Positions 1 through 9,965 are shown, counted from the first letter of the stretch. The stretch: DNA of 64,000 nucleotides from Streptomyces zhaozhouensis (GCF_900230195.1 NZ_OCNE01000021.1:1-64000), one strand, 5' to 3'. Made by a program: numbers and translations. The notes: a model not told the origin generated them from the letters alone.

Positions 1-200
1 AAATCCGGGCTCCGGAACCCCAATTCAGACATACCTCGGACAAGCCGAAGCAGACCCTCACCGGGAATCAGGTTCACACGAAGTGGGTGCCACACGCGGT
101 GGCGGGATGCTTCCTCGTGGCCGGCCGAAAAAGACGACCGCCTTTGAGGCAGCTCGGAGAACATTACGCCTCGCCCCCGGCCTCGTCAAGCCGCGCTCGC

Positions 201-1208
201 TCAGGCGGCGACCGGGGCCTCGACCGGGCGGTCGGCGGCCGCCACGTCACCCGTCTCACCTGCGGCGACGGCGCGACGGCCGACGACGAAGACATAGAGC
301 AGGAAGGCCACTTCCGCCGCGACGCCGATCGCGATCCTGGCCCAGGTCGGCAGTCCGGAGGGGGTCACGAAGCCCTCGATCGCTCCCGCGACCAGCAGCA
401 CGGCGGCCAGTCCCACCGCCATGCCCAGAGCGGCCCGGCCCTCCTGGGCCAGCGCGGTCGTCCTGCGGCGCGGCCCCGGGTCGATGACCGTCCAGCCGAG
501 TCGGAGCCCGACGCCCGCCGCGACGAAGACCGCCGTCAGCTCCAACAGGCCGTGCGGCAGGATCAGCCCCAGGAAGACGTCGAGCCGGTCGGCGGAAGCC
601 ATCAGCCCGAGGCCGGCCGCGAGGTTGACGGCGTTCTGCAGGAGCACCCACAGAACGGGGAGTCCCAGGAGCGCGCCGAAGGCCAGCGACATTCCGGCGA
701 CCTGCGCGTTGTTCGTCCACACCTGGGCGGAGAACGCGGCGGCGGGACTGCTGGAGTAGTACGACTCGTAGGCGCCGCCCGGCCGGGTCATCTCGCGCAG
801 CTCGTCGGGCGCGGCGATGCTGGCCCGTACCTGGGGATCGTCGGCGATCCACCAGCCGAGCGCGGCGACCACCGCCGTGAAGAGCAGCGCCGTCGGCACC
901 CACCAGTGGCGGGTGCGGTAGCAGGCGGCCGGGAAGCGCACCGTGAAGAAGAGGAGCGCGTCCCGCCATGTCGCGCGGCGGGAGCCGACCACGGCGCTGC
1001 GCGCGCGGGCGACCAGGGTCGTCAGCCGGCTGGCCAGCGCGGGGTCGGGGGCCGACGACTGGAGCTGGGAGAGCTGGGTGGCGACCCGCTGGTAGAGGCG
1101 CACCAGCTCCTCGGCCTCGGCTCCCGTGAGCCGGCCGCGGCGGCGGATCAGGGCGTCGAGCCGTTCCCACTCCGCGCGGTGCGCGGCGACGAACACGTCG
1201 AGGTCCAT
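201..1208 (-). CDS. SpoIIM-family (DUF95) integral membrane protein
   Basis: A 335-residue polytopic membrane protein of the stage II sporulation protein M family. In sporulating Firmicutes SpoIIM helps peptidoglycan remodelling during engulfment. The actinobacterial homologues have no proven role. The first ~95 residues are soluble and rich in Arg and Glu. About five hydrophobic segments follow, near residues 100-121, 175-205, 215-240, 265-290 and 295-316. The ATG start gives the protein MDLDVFVAAHRAEW and agrees with where family similarity begins; an in-frame extension upstream looks like shadow sequence. It diverges from the RDD gene across only 84 bp, so both promoters must lie there. 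In relatives a DUF58/MoxR gene set usually follows downstream, which here would be off the left edge. Family call is firm, function unknown. Confidence 0.88.
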   Translation of the reverse strand: MDLDVFVAAHRAEWERLDALIRRRGRLTGAEAEELVRLYQRVATQLSQLQSSAPDPALASRLTTLVARARSAVVGSRRATWRDALLFFTVRFPAACYRTRHWWVPTALLFTAVVAALGWWIADDPQVRASIAAPDELREMTRPGGAYESYYSSSPAAAFSAQVWTNNAQVAGMSLAFGALLGLPVLWVLLQNAVNLAAGLGLMASADRLDVFLGLILPHGLLELTAVFVAAGVGLRLGWTVIDPGPRRRTTALAQEGRAALGMAVGLAAVLLVAGAIEGFVTPSGLPTWARIAIGVAAEVAFLLYVFVVGRRAVAAGETGDVAAADRPVEAPVAA

Positions 1209-1292
1209 GGGAGGCAGCTTGTCAGACCCCGGTGTCACACTGTCCAGCGGAAGTGGGAAACGGCGGTCACGTCCGGTGAGAGGGGGCGTTCG

Positions 1293-2243
1293 ATGAGCGG
1301 CCAGGTGGTCACGGGGGACGCCGTCGTCCTCGGGCTCCAGCCGGCGCGGCTGCCGAGCCGGGCGCTGGCGGTGGCGATCGACCTGGTGGTGGTCGTCGGG
1401 CTCTATCTGCTGCTCTCCGTCGTGGTGCTGAGCACGGTGCTCCCGTTGGGGACGGCGACGGCGGCGGCCGTGCAGGTGGGCCTGCTGCTGGCGATCGTGG
1501 TCGGCGGGCCGGTGGCGGTGGAGACGCTCAGCCACGGGCGGTCGTTGGGGAAGCTGGCGTGCGGGCTGCGGGTGGTGCGGGAGGACGGGGGGCCGATCCG
1601 CTTCCGGCACGCGCTGGTGCGCGGGGCGATCGGCTTCGTCGAGCTGCTGATGACGGCGGGCTCGGTGGCCTGTGTGGCCTCGCTGGTCTCCGCGCGCGGG
1701 CGTCGGCTGGGGGACGTGTTCGCCGGGACGCTGGTGGTGCGCGAGCGGGTGGCCGGCGGGTGGGGCCGGCGGGAACGGGAGCGGATGCCGGTGGTGCCGG
1801 CGGAGTGGGACGGGCGGTTCGCCGAGACGGACCTGTCCCAGGTGCCGGAGGAGCTGTGGCTGACGGTGCGGCGTTACCTCGGGCGGGCGGGGCGGTTGGA
1901 CCCGGCCGTGCGGTGGTCGCTGGCGGTGCGGCTGGCCGACGACATGGTGGCGCGGACCGGTGAGCCGGCGCCCGAGGGCGTGGCTCCGGACGAGTTTCTG
2001 GCCGCGTTGACGGCCGAGCGCCAGCGGCGGGAGGCGGCTCGCGCGATACCGGGCGCCGTCGCGGGGGAGGCGGCGGGAGCGGTGCCGGCGGCGGGTGGCT
2101 TCCAGCCGATCGTGGGGGCCCCGGTGACGGCGGCCCGGGCGCCGCACGGGATACCCGACGCCCTCCCGGAGCGAAAGCGGGCACGGGAGCGGGCGCCGGA
2201 GCCGGTGCCCGAGCGGCGGACGGGCTTCGTGCCGCCGGCCTGA
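1293..2243 (+). CDS. RDD family membrane protein
   Basis: A 316-residue protein with an N-terminal RDD domain (residues ~15-150) that contains the usual Arg-Asp pair region and three hydrophobic segments (about 28-50, 58-75 and 115-135). The C-terminal half is hydrophilic, begins around an Arg-rich patch (GWGRRERERMP) and ends in a low-complexity Ala/Arg/Glu/Pro tail. RDD proteins are small transport-like membrane proteins of mostly unknown substrate; some act in ion or osmolyte homeostasis. The ATG is preceded by GAGAGGGGGCG about 8 bases upstream, which fixes this start. The SpoIIM gene diverges from it, and in actinobacteria these two are commonly neighbours. No substrate can be inferred. 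Confidence 0.88.
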   Translation: MSGQVVTGDAVVLGLQPARLPSRALAVAIDLVVVVGLYLLLSVVVLSTVLPLGTATAAAVQVGLLLAIVVGGPVAVETLSHGRSLGKLACGLRVVREDGGPIRFRHALVRGAIGFVELLMTAGSVACVASLVSARGRRLGDVFAGTLVVRERVAGGWGRRERERMPVVPAEWDGRFAETDLSQVPEELWLTVRRYLGRAGRLDPAVRWSLAVRLADDMVARTGEPAPEGVAPDEFLAALTAERQRREAARAIPGAVAGEAAGAVPAAGGFQPIVGAPVTAARAPHGIPDALPERKRARERAPEPVPERRTGFVPPA

Positions 2244-2264
2244 GCGCGAGGGGTCCCGCGCTGT

Positions 2265-2894
2265 TCAGCGCTCCGGGGGGAAGATGGAGGGCGGGGAGTC
2301 CAGATCCTCCAGTTCGACGCCGGGGGCGGCCAGCACCACGTCGCCCGCCAGGTGCACGGTGTGCCGTTCCCCGGTCTCCAGGTCGGCGATCTCGTAGGCG
2401 TCCACGACCAGCGGTCCGCTGTCGGTGGGGTGGCTCTCGGCGCCGAGATGGGTCCAGCTCTCGTCGCGGGTGCGGGTGGCCAGGGCCGGCGCGGTGACGG
2501 TGACGAGTCGCGCGCGGGCGGGCGCCCCGCCTTCCGTGGCGTCGGGTCGCAGCAGGGCGGCGAGGGCGACGAGAAAGCCGGGGGACGGTCCGCTGAAGGC
2601 GGTGGCCCGTGCGTTGCCCTCCTCGGGGGCGGTGCCGTCGCCCGCCATCCGGACCCAGGTCAGTCCGTCGAGGGCACCACCGCGCAACTGCCAGCCTCCG
2701 GCGTGGAGTTCGACGCGCAGCTGGCGGCCGAGCGCGTCCAGCGTGAGGTCGGTGGTGAGCAGCGTCCGGCCGTCCGGCGCGGTGAGTCGCCCTGTGTAGC
2801 GCCAGCCGGCCGGGCCGGGCGCGCAGTGGAAGCGCTCCTCGCCCAGAGGGCTGCCGTCCTCGGGGTCGCTGACGCGGTAGCGGCCTTGGGGCAT
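2265..2894 (-). CDS. conserved hypothetical soluble protein next to ahcY
   Basis: A 209-residue protein I do not recognise by family. It has no signal peptide, membrane segment or cysteine cluster. The sequence looks like a beta-rich domain, with alternating hydrophobic stretches such as RLVTVTAPAL and HTVHLAGDVVLA, and an acidic C-terminus (LEDLDSP). Codon use matches the neighbours, so it is a real gene. It reads in the same direction as ahcY and starts 57 bp downstream of it, with a strong hairpin in the gap, so it may be transcribed separately or by read-through. Its stop lies 21 bp from the converging RDD gene. Function unknown. Confidence 0.8.
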   Translation of the reverse strand: MPQGRYRVSDPEDGSPLGEERFHCAPGPAGWRYTGRLTAPDGRTLLTTDLTLDALGRQLRVELHAGGWQLRGGALDGLTWVRMAGDGTAPEEGNARATAFSGPSPGFLVALAALLRPDATEGGAPARARLVTVTAPALATRTRDESWTHLGAESHPTDSGPLVVDAYEIADLETGERHTVHLAGDVVLAAPGVELEDLDSPPSIFPPER

Positions 2895-2911
2895 GGGTGC
2901 GGGCGGCGGCC

Positions 2912-2943
2912 CGTCCGGGCCCGCGCGAGGGCGGGCCCGGACG
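2912..2943 (-). terminator. hairpin downstream of ahcY
   Basis: A perfect 13-bp stem (2912-2924 with 2931-2943, CGTCCGGGCCCGC) and a 6-base loop lie directly after the ahcY stop and before the hypothetical gene. There is no T run, which is usual for Streptomyces intrinsic terminators. It may attenuate rather than stop transcription into the downstream gene. Confidence 0.6.
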
Positions 2944-2951
2944 GCCTTCGC

Positions 2952-4385
<1,434 letters not shown>

Positions 4386-4661
4386 GACGGCTGCTCCTCA
4401 CGCGGTGACGAGTGTGGGCGGACAGGAGGCTACGGCGGTGAGGCCCGCCGCCCCAGGGGTGGTGGGGGCGGGGCTTCCGCTGCGCCACGGTCCGTCGGAG
4501 GGCCTTCTTACCCCTCTGCCGGGCTGAGCGGTGCCTTCGACAACACACCGCACCCGACTGCCATCAGCAACGACGTCTGGTAACGCACCGAATGTACACC
4601 GCGTGCCCCGGGCGGCACTATGCGAACGGTCTCATCTCGGCCAGCCGGCGCCGAAGCGCCG

Positions 4662-5876
4662 TCAGCGGACCACCCGGTCGGCGACCGTGGCGCGGAACAG
4701 CGCCCCGGAGCCGCCCAGTTCGACCCGCTCGCCGGCCGGGGCGAAGACCGATTCGCCCGGCGCGAGGTCGCACACGGACCCGTCCGCGCCGCGCAGCGTG
4801 ACCCGCCCCCGGACGCACAGCAGGACCTGCGGGCGGTCGTCGGGCAGCGGGGTGGCGGCGGCGCCGTCGGGCAGATGGCGGGAGAGCTGGAACTCGTCGA
4901 TCGGCGTCGCGTAGACCTCGGCGCCCGTGGCGTCCGGCTCGGGCCGCAGCACGCCGGGGTCGCCGGACGCGAAGCGGACGACGCGCAGCAGTTCGGGCAC
5001 GTCGACGTGCTTGGGGGTGAGGCCGCAGCGCAGCACGTTGTCCGAGTTGGCCATGATCTCGACGCCGAGCCCTTCGAGGTAGGCGTGCGGCACGCCGGCG
5101 CCCAGGTAGAGGGCCTCGCCGGGGGCGAGCCGGACGTGGTTGAGCAGCATGGCGGCGATGACGCCCCGGTCGCCCGGGTAGTGGCGGGCGATGCCGGCGT
5201 AGGCGGCGCAGGCCGCGGCGAAGCGGTGGTCGGGGGTCTCGGCGGCGAGCCGGGCTGCGGCGGCGGCGGCCAGCTCGACCGTCCTGGCCACGGCCTCCGG
5301 CTCGGCGGTCAGCACGGCGGTGAAGACCTCGCGCAGCGCGTCGCCCTCCGGGCGGGCGCGCAACAGGTCGGCGTACGGCTTGAGTTCGTCGACGCCCAGG
5401 GCGTCGAACAGCTCGGCGGTGGCCGCCGCGGGCCGGAAGCCGCAGAGTCCGTCGAACGCGGTGAGCGCGCAGATCAGCTCGGGCTTGTGGTTGGCGTCGC
5501 GGTAGTTGCGGTGCGGGGCGTCCAGCGGGACACCGTTGGCCTCCTCCTCGGCGAAGCCGGCGGCGGCCTGCGCGAGGTCCGGGTGGACCTGGAGCGAGAG
5601 CGGGGCGCCTGCCGCCAGCAGCTTGAGCAGGAACGGCAGCCGGGGCCCGAGCGCGGCGGTGGTCGCCGCGCCCAGCTCGCCCTCGGGGTCGGCCGCGATC
5701 ACCTCGGCCAGCGTCACGGTGCCCGCGCCGCGGTCCAGCCGGGAGGGGGCGCCGGGGTGGGCGCCCATCCACAGCTCGGCCTGCGGCTCGCCGGTCGGCT
5801 CGGTGCCGAGCAGCTCGGGAAGCGCGGTGGTGGAGCCCCAGGCGTAGGGCCGGACGGTGTTCTGGAGGCGGTCCAT
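4662..5876 (-). CDS. manA: mannose-6-phosphate isomerase, class I
   Basis: A 404-residue type I phosphomannose isomerase interconverting fructose-6-phosphate and mannose-6-phosphate, the entry step to GDP-mannose and mannosylated lipids and proteins. Visible family marks: YAWGS near the N-terminus, SLQVHPD (zinc ligand His), DANHKPE (zinc ligands), GAGVPHAYLEG, and EIMANSDNVLRCGLTPKHVD, the signature helix. A cupin-like C-terminal domain ends the protein. The ATG start gives MDRLQNTVRPYAWGS; the alternative upstream extension is low-complexity shadow. It lies 29 bp downstream of the SIS-domain gene, with Trm112 and manB beyond, so SIS-manA are likely co-transcribed. All metal-ligand motifs look intact. 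Confidence 0.96.
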   Translation of the reverse strand: MDRLQNTVRPYAWGSTTALPELLGTEPTGEPQAELWMGAHPGAPSRLDRGAGTVTLAEVIAADPEGELGAATTAALGPRLPFLLKLLAAGAPLSLQVHPDLAQAAAGFAEEEANGVPLDAPHRNYRDANHKPELICALTAFDGLCGFRPAAATAELFDALGVDELKPYADLLRARPEGDALREVFTAVLTAEPEAVARTVELAAAAAARLAAETPDHRFAAACAAYAGIARHYPGDRGVIAAMLLNHVRLAPGEALYLGAGVPHAYLEGLGVEIMANSDNVLRCGLTPKHVDVPELLRVVRFASGDPGVLRPEPDATGAEVYATPIDEFQLSRHLPDGAAATPLPDDRPQVLLCVRGRVTLRGADGSVCDLAPGESVFAPAGERVELGGSGALFRATVADRVVR

Positions 5877-5905
5877 GGCGGGTCCTTCGTGCGCGGGGTG
5901 GGCGT

Positions 5906-7051
5906 TCAGCCGCGGTGGCCGGCGGCGAGCGTCAGATAGACGGCGGCGAAGTCCGTCTCGGCGAGCGACCGGGCGAGCGCGACCAGGGGCTCGTCCGCCT
6001 CGGGGGCCAGCTCGGCGACGCCGACCCCCCGGTCGAAGGCCAGGTCGCGCGCCGCGTCGGCGGCGGACGGCAGCCCGCCGGGGGCGCCGTGCGGCGGCGG
6101 GTCGCGGAAGAGCAGGAGGTAGGGGCGCAGCGGCTCCGGCTCCTCGACGCGGTCGCGGAAGAAGTCGTCCGGGTCGGTGGCTCCGGCGAGGTCGCCGCTG
6201 AGCAGCGGAGCGTGGGCCTCCAGCGCCTCGGGCAGCGCGGCGTCGAGCGCGGGGCGGCCGGCGAGGCCGGTCAGGGTGCGGCGGGCGTGCCGGGCGACGA
6301 CGCCGGCCAGCGGGCCCTCGCTCCACAGCAGCGGGAGCGCGGCGCCGAGGTGGGCGGCCAGCTCCTTGGCCGGGTTGTCCTGGGTGCGGGTGGCGGGGCC
6401 GCAGCGCTCCGCGACGCGGTCGAGCTGGTCGGCGACCCGTTGGAGGGTGGCGTCTGGGGCCTCGAAGAGGCCGAGCCGGTCGCCGAGCAGCAGCAGCGGG
6501 GTGAGCAGCGCCCAGGCGGGGCCGGGGGCGGCGCGCGTGCCGGTGGGCTCCTGGAACGGGGCGCCGGTCAGCGGCAGCAGCAGCCCCCTGCGGTGGGTGA
6601 CGGCCTCGGCGAGCGGGGAGCGCTCGGGGGTGACGGCGACGACGGAGCAGCCGCGTCGCGCGGCGGCCTCCACGAGGAGCGCGAGCCCCGGCTCGGCCCC
6701 TTCGTGGCTGGTGATCAGCAGCAGGTCGAGGGGACCGACCCAGCGGGGCAGCGGCCAGGTCAGGGCGCCGGGGTCGGGGGCGGGGCCGCCGGGGCGCAGG
6801 GTCTCGACCCGCAGGGCGTCACCGGCCAGCGCCTCGAACAGGTCGGCAAGCAGCGGGACCTGGGGGCCGAGCCCGGCGTGCAGCACGGTCCCCGGCCGGC
6901 CCTCGGGGGTGAGCCGCACGAGGGGCGACTCGGCGGCGCCGCGCGCCGCGCTCCGCACCTGCGCGCCGGCGCTCGCGGCGGCGCGCAGCAGCCCGCGCGG
7001 GTCGGCGCGCAGAAGCTGGTCGGGGGCGTCGAGCAGCGCTTCGTCGAACAT
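5906..7051 (-). CDS. SIS-domain sugar isomerase-like protein (phosphoglucose/phosphomannose isomerase type)
   Basis: A 381-residue cytoplasmic protein of the actinobacterial SIS family related to bifunctional phosphoglucose/phosphomannose isomerases. It starts MFDEALLDAPDQLLRADPRGLLRAAASAG, the usual opening of this group. SIS features are a Rossmann-like LLITSHEGAEPGLALL turn (~residue 125), a GCSVVAVTPERSPLAEA strand-turn, and a C-terminal SIS-like half. The family sits between manA and manB throughout Streptomyces, which suggests a role in hexose-phosphate handling, but the motif that binds phosphate in true isomerases is poorly conserved (SHEG rather than S-x-S/T-G). It could be a regulator or a degenerate isomerase. 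Start chosen at the ATG that opens the conserved N-terminus. Confidence 0.85.
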   Translation of the reverse strand: MFDEALLDAPDQLLRADPRGLLRAAASAGAQVRSAARGAAESPLVRLTPEGRPGTVLHAGLGPQVPLLADLFEALAGDALRVETLRPGGPAPDPGALTWPLPRWVGPLDLLLITSHEGAEPGLALLVEAAARRGCSVVAVTPERSPLAEAVTHRRGLLLPLTGAPFQEPTGTRAAPGPAWALLTPLLLLGDRLGLFEAPDATLQRVADQLDRVAERCGPATRTQDNPAKELAAHLGAALPLLWSEGPLAGVVARHARRTLTGLAGRPALDAALPEALEAHAPLLSGDLAGATDPDDFFRDRVEEPEPLRPYLLLFRDPPPHGAPGGLPSAADAARDLAFDRGVGVAELAPEADEPLVALARSLAETDFAAVYLTLAAGHRG

Positions 7052-7076
7052 GGCGGGTTCCGTCGGCCCGGAGGGC

Positions 7077-7256
7077 TCAGCCGGGCCGGCGGGCCTCGTC
7101 CACCAGCAGCACGGGGATGCCGTCGCGCACCGGGTAGGCGAGGGCGCAGGCGTCGCCGGTGCAGACCAGCTCGCTCTCCTGCTCGTCGGCGCGCAGCGGT
7201 GCGTGGCACACGGGGCAGGCGAGGATGTCCAGCAGGGCGTCTTCGACGAGCGGCAC
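7077..7256 (-). CDS. Trm112-like zinc-ribbon protein (UPF0434 type)
   Basis: A 59-residue protein translated from a GTG: MPLVEDALLDILACPVCHAP at the N-terminus and AYPVRDGIPVLLVDEARRPG at the C-terminus. It shows the Trm112/YcaR fold signature: LLDILACPxCxxPL, then a second Cys pair region (LVCTGDACALAYPVRDGIPVLL). Cys14, Cys17, Cys33 and Cys38 could ligate zinc. In eukaryotes and archaea Trm112 activates methyltransferases that act on tRNA, rRNA and release factor. The bacterial version has no settled role. It lies 25 bp upstream of the SIS gene on the same strand and is separated from manB by a strong hairpin, so it probably heads the Trm112-SIS-manA unit. Confidence 0.88.
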   Translation of the reverse strand: MPLVEDALLDILACPVCHAPLRADEQESELVCTGDACALAYPVRDGIPVLLVDEARRPG

Positions 7257-7317
7257 GGCTTCCTCCGGCGAGGGGTGGGCGGACGGGTGACGCGACGGTC
7301 AACCCTACCCGCAGGGC

Positions 7318-7348
7318 GGGCGGCCGGGCACCGGGTGCCCGGCCGCCC
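7318..7348 (-). terminator. terminator between manB and the Trm112 gene
   Basis: A perfect palindrome with arms GGGCGGCCGGGCAC and GTGCCCGGCCGCCC, giving a 13-14 bp stem with a tiny loop, directly downstream of manB. It has no T run. It separates manB from the downstream Trm112-SIS-manA genes. Confidence 0.65.
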
Positions 7349-7368
7349 GGGGCGGGGGCTGGGGCGGG

Positions 7369-8727
7369 TCAGGCGCGGACGAGGGCGAGGACCTCGTCGC
7401 GGACCTTCTCGACGGTGTCGGCGTCCCTGGCCTCGATGTTCAGTCGGAGCAGGGGCTCGGTGTTGGAGGCGCGGAGGTTGAACCACCAGTCGTCGGCGGT
7501 GACGGTGAGCCCGTCCAGCTCGTCGAGGGTGACGCCGTCCCGGTCGGCGTAGGCGGCGCGGACGGCGGCGGCGCGGCCGGCCTGGTCGGCGACGCGGCTG
7601 TTGATCTCGCCGGAGGCGGCGTAGCGGTCGTAGGCGGCGACCAGCCCGGAGAGCGGCTCGTCCTGGTGGCCGAGGGCGGAGAGCACGTGGAGCGCGGCGA
7701 GCATCCCGGTGTCCGCGTTCCAGAAGTCCCGGAAGTAGTAGTGCGCCGAGTGCTCGCCGCCGAAGATCGCGCCGGTGCGGGCCATCTCGGCCTTGATGAA
7801 GGAGTGGCCGACGCGGGTGCGGACCGGGTTGCCGCCGTTCTCCCTGACCACCTCGGGGACGGACCAGGAGGTGATCAGGTTGTGGATCACGGTGGCCCCG
7901 GGGTCCTTGGCCAGCTCGCGTGCGGCGACCAGGGCGGTGATGGCGGACGGGGGGACGGGCTCGCCGCGTTCGTCGACGACGAAGCAGCGGTCGGCGTCGC
8001 CGTCGAAGGCGAGGCCGACGTCGGCGCCGGTCTCCCGGACGCGGGCCTGGAGGTCGACGATGTTGGCCGGGTCGAGCGGGTTGGCCTCGTGGTTCGGGAA
8101 GGTGCCGTCCAGCTCGAAGTACATCGGGTCGAGGTGGACGGGCAGCCCGTCGAAGACGGTCGGCACGGTGTGGCCGCCCATCCCGTTGCCGGCGTCCACG
8201 ACGACCCGCAGCGGCCTGATCGTCTCCAGGTCGACGAGGGAGCGCAGGTGGGCGGCGTAGTCGGTGAGGACGTCGCGGCGTCCGACGGTGCCCGGGGTGG
8301 CGACGGGGGCGGGGGCGCCCTCCTCGGCCCAGCGTTCGACGAGCGCGCGGATCTCGGCGAGGCCGGTGTCCTGGCCGACGGGGGCGGCGCCGGCGCGGCA
8401 CATCTTGATGCCGTTGTAGCGCGCGGGGTTGTGACTGGCGGTGAACATGGCGCCCGGCAGGTCGAGTGCGCCGCTCGCGTAGTACAGCTGGTCGGTCGAG
8501 CAGAGACCGATCTCGGTGACGTCGGCGCCCCGGCCGGCGGCTCCCCGGGCGAAGGCTCCGGCGAGGCCGGGCGACGAGGGGCGCATGTCGTGGCCGATGA
8601 CCACGGCGTCGGCCCCGGTGACCTGGACGAACGCGGCGCCGAACAGCTCGGCCAGCGACTCGTCCCACTGGTCGGGGACCTCGCCCCGCACGTCGTAGGC
8701 CTTGACGATCTGCGACAGGTCCGGCAC
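7369..8727 (-). CDS. manB: phosphomannomutase/phosphoglucomutase
   Basis: A 452-residue alpha-D-phosphohexomutase converting mannose-6-phosphate to mannose-1-phosphate (and probably the glucose analogues). Landmarks: active-site loop TASHNPARYNGIK with phosphoserine Ser98, metal loop DGDADRCF (~residue 240), sugar-recognition loop GGEHSAHYYF (~325), and phosphate-binding RASNTEPLLRLN near the C-terminus. All are intact. Translation starts at a GTG (MPDLSQIVKAYDVRGEVP) with AAGGGG seven bases upstream. Together with manA it supplies mannose-1-phosphate for GDP-mannose, used in mannosylated phosphoinositides and protein O-mannosylation. A strong hairpin follows the stop. Confidence 0.96.
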   Translation of the reverse strand: MPDLSQIVKAYDVRGEVPDQWDESLAELFGAAFVQVTGADAVVIGHDMRPSSPGLAGAFARGAAGRGADVTEIGLCSTDQLYYASGALDLPGAMFTASHNPARYNGIKMCRAGAAPVGQDTGLAEIRALVERWAEEGAPAPVATPGTVGRRDVLTDYAAHLRSLVDLETIRPLRVVVDAGNGMGGHTVPTVFDGLPVHLDPMYFELDGTFPNHEANPLDPANIVDLQARVRETGADVGLAFDGDADRCFVVDERGEPVPPSAITALVAARELAKDPGATVIHNLITSWSVPEVVRENGGNPVRTRVGHSFIKAEMARTGAIFGGEHSAHYYFRDFWNADTGMLAALHVLSALGHQDEPLSGLVAAYDRYAASGEINSRVADQAGRAAAVRAAYADRDGVTLDELDGLTVTADDWWFNLRASNTEPLLRLNIEARDADTVEKVRDEVLALVRA

Positions 8728-8819
8728 AGCTGACCCCTTGTCTGGAGGCTTCCGGTGAACGGCGGTGCGGTGAACGGCGGCGCCGCGGTGCGCGCGCCCC
8801 TCAATGTACCGGGGCGACC

Positions 8820-9206
8820 CTACGGCTCGGGGGAGCGCAGGATGCGCAGATGTCCGCGCCGGGCGACCTCGACCGGGTCGCCGGTACCGCCGCGCGGCAC
8901 CGGCGGGCCGGGCGGCGGCTCGGGGGGCGACGGGGTCCTGGCGGCCTCGCGGACGGCGTCGGCCAGCGCTTCGAGGTCGTCGCCGCTGGGCCGGGTGGTC
9001 GTCGGGTCCATGGCGAGGCGGACCACTTCCCAGCCGCGCGGCGCGGTCAGGCGCTCCGAGTGCTCCGCACAGAGGTCGTAGCAGTGGGGTTCGGCATAGG
9101 TGGCGAGCGGACCGAGGACGGCCGTGGAGTCCGCGTAGACATACGTCAACGTCGCCACGGCGGGACGGCCGCACGCGGTGCGCGAACAGCGACGTACGGG
9201 GCTCAC
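8820..9206 (-). CDS. DUF3499 family zinc-ribbon-like protein
   Basis: A 128-residue actinobacterial protein that starts MSPVRRCSRTACGRPAVATLTYVYADSTAVLGPL from a GTG. The pattern Cys7-x4-Cys12, then CYDLCAEH (~residues 42-49), offers four Cys/His ligands for a metal, followed by SERLTAPRGWEVVRL, the conserved DUF3499 core. The C-terminal third is Pro/Arg-rich. The family is nearly universal in actinobacteria and lies beside the manB and zincin genes, but its biochemical role is unknown. It diverges from the zincin-like gene, leaving ~200 bp for both promoters. Family call is firm. Confidence 0.87.
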   Translation of the reverse strand: MSPVRRCSRTACGRPAVATLTYVYADSTAVLGPLATYAEPHCYDLCAEHSERLTAPRGWEVVRLAMDPTTTRPSGDDLEALADAVREAARTPSPPEPPPGPPVPRGGTGDPVEVARRGHLRILRSPEP

Positions 9207-9404
9207 GATGTTGGACCGTACCGCACTCCTGAGCGGGCCGCGACGACTCGGGGCGGCGTCACCCCGCCGTGTCGTCCCGTTCCCGCCCGCAGTGCCCGGA
9301 TTCGCCCCGGGCGGACGGGTGTTGCGTGGCGGTGGGCGGTGGGGGCGTGCCCCGGTCCGAGGCGCTCTGACCGGGGGAGGGCTTTCTGATCTATCGTCGA
9401 TGCG

Positions 9405-9857
9405 ATGGACAAGTCCGGCGGAGTCCCCCCACCCGTGTCCGGCCAGCCCGAGCGACATCGGCATCGCGACCGGCACGGCCGAGGTATGCGCGGGCCCCTG
9501 GCCCCGCCGCAGGTGCCGCTCGCGGTGAGCCGCGCGGACACCTTCGACTCGCTGGTCGACGACTCGGCGGAGCGGCTGCGGCGGCGGTTGCCGCAGCTGG
9601 ACGGGGTGGAGTTCCTGGTCCGCGAGGTGCCGGTGCTGCGCGACGCCTCGCAGGACGGCGCCGTACCGCTGGGCGGGATCGTGCGGGCGGCGCGCGGGCG
9701 ACGGGCCCGGATCGTGGTCTACCGCAGGCCGGTCGAGCTGCGCAGCCGCAACCGGGACGAGTGCGCGCAGCTGGTCCACGAGGTGGTCGTCGAGCAGGCG
9801 GCCGAGCTGCTGGGGCTGGCGCCCGAGTCGGTCGATCCGCAGTACGGACAGGACTGA
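9405..9857 (+). CDS. metallopeptidase-like (Zincin_1/DUF1025) protein with incomplete metal site
   Basis: A 150-residue protein of the minimal zincin family (Zincin_1). After a His/Arg-rich, poorly conserved N-terminus (residues 1-35) comes FDSLVDDSAERLRRRLPQL, a central FLVREVP strand and the helix that normally carries HExxH. Here that helix reads LVHEVVVEQAAELLGL, so the second His of the motif is Val. Proteins of this group usually end in DPxYG, as here (VDPQYGQD). Without the second His, zinc binding and peptidase activity are doubtful. The true start could be an internal ATG at 9486 (MRGPLAPPQVPLAV), because no clear ribosome site precedes the first ATG. It diverges from the DUF3499 gene. 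Confidence 0.8.
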   Translation: MDKSGGVPPPVSGQPERHRHRDRHGRGMRGPLAPPQVPLAVSRADTFDSLVDDSAERLRRRLPQLDGVEFLVREVPVLRDASQDGAVPLGGIVRAARGRRARIVVYRRPVELRSRNRDECAQLVHEVVVEQAAELLGLAPESVDPQYGQD

Positions 9858-9910
9858 ACCGGGCCGGAAAACGCCGAAACCGGGCCGGAAAGCGTCGGAG
9901 AAGAAGCGCG

Positions 9911-9942
9911 CCGGGGCGGCCGCCCGGAGGCGGCCGCCCCGG
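9911..9942. terminator. bidirectional terminator between convergent genes
   Basis: A perfect 14-bp stem (9911-9924 with 9929-9942, CCGGGGCGGCCGCC) and a 4-base loop sit between the stop codons of the zincin-like gene and the converging DUF5719 gene. This suits termination in both directions. Confidence 0.7.
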
Positions 9943-9965
9943 CGTGCGCCGGTGGGCGGGCGTGC

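Noticed and set aside
1..200. Partial gene at the left edge
   Set aside because: No frame shows codon bias or a recognisable motif; it is treated as non-coding.
4386..4661. SAH riboswitch upstream of ahcY
   Set aside because: The GAGGAG before the start is an ordinary ribosome site; the conserved riboswitch core and paired arms are not present.
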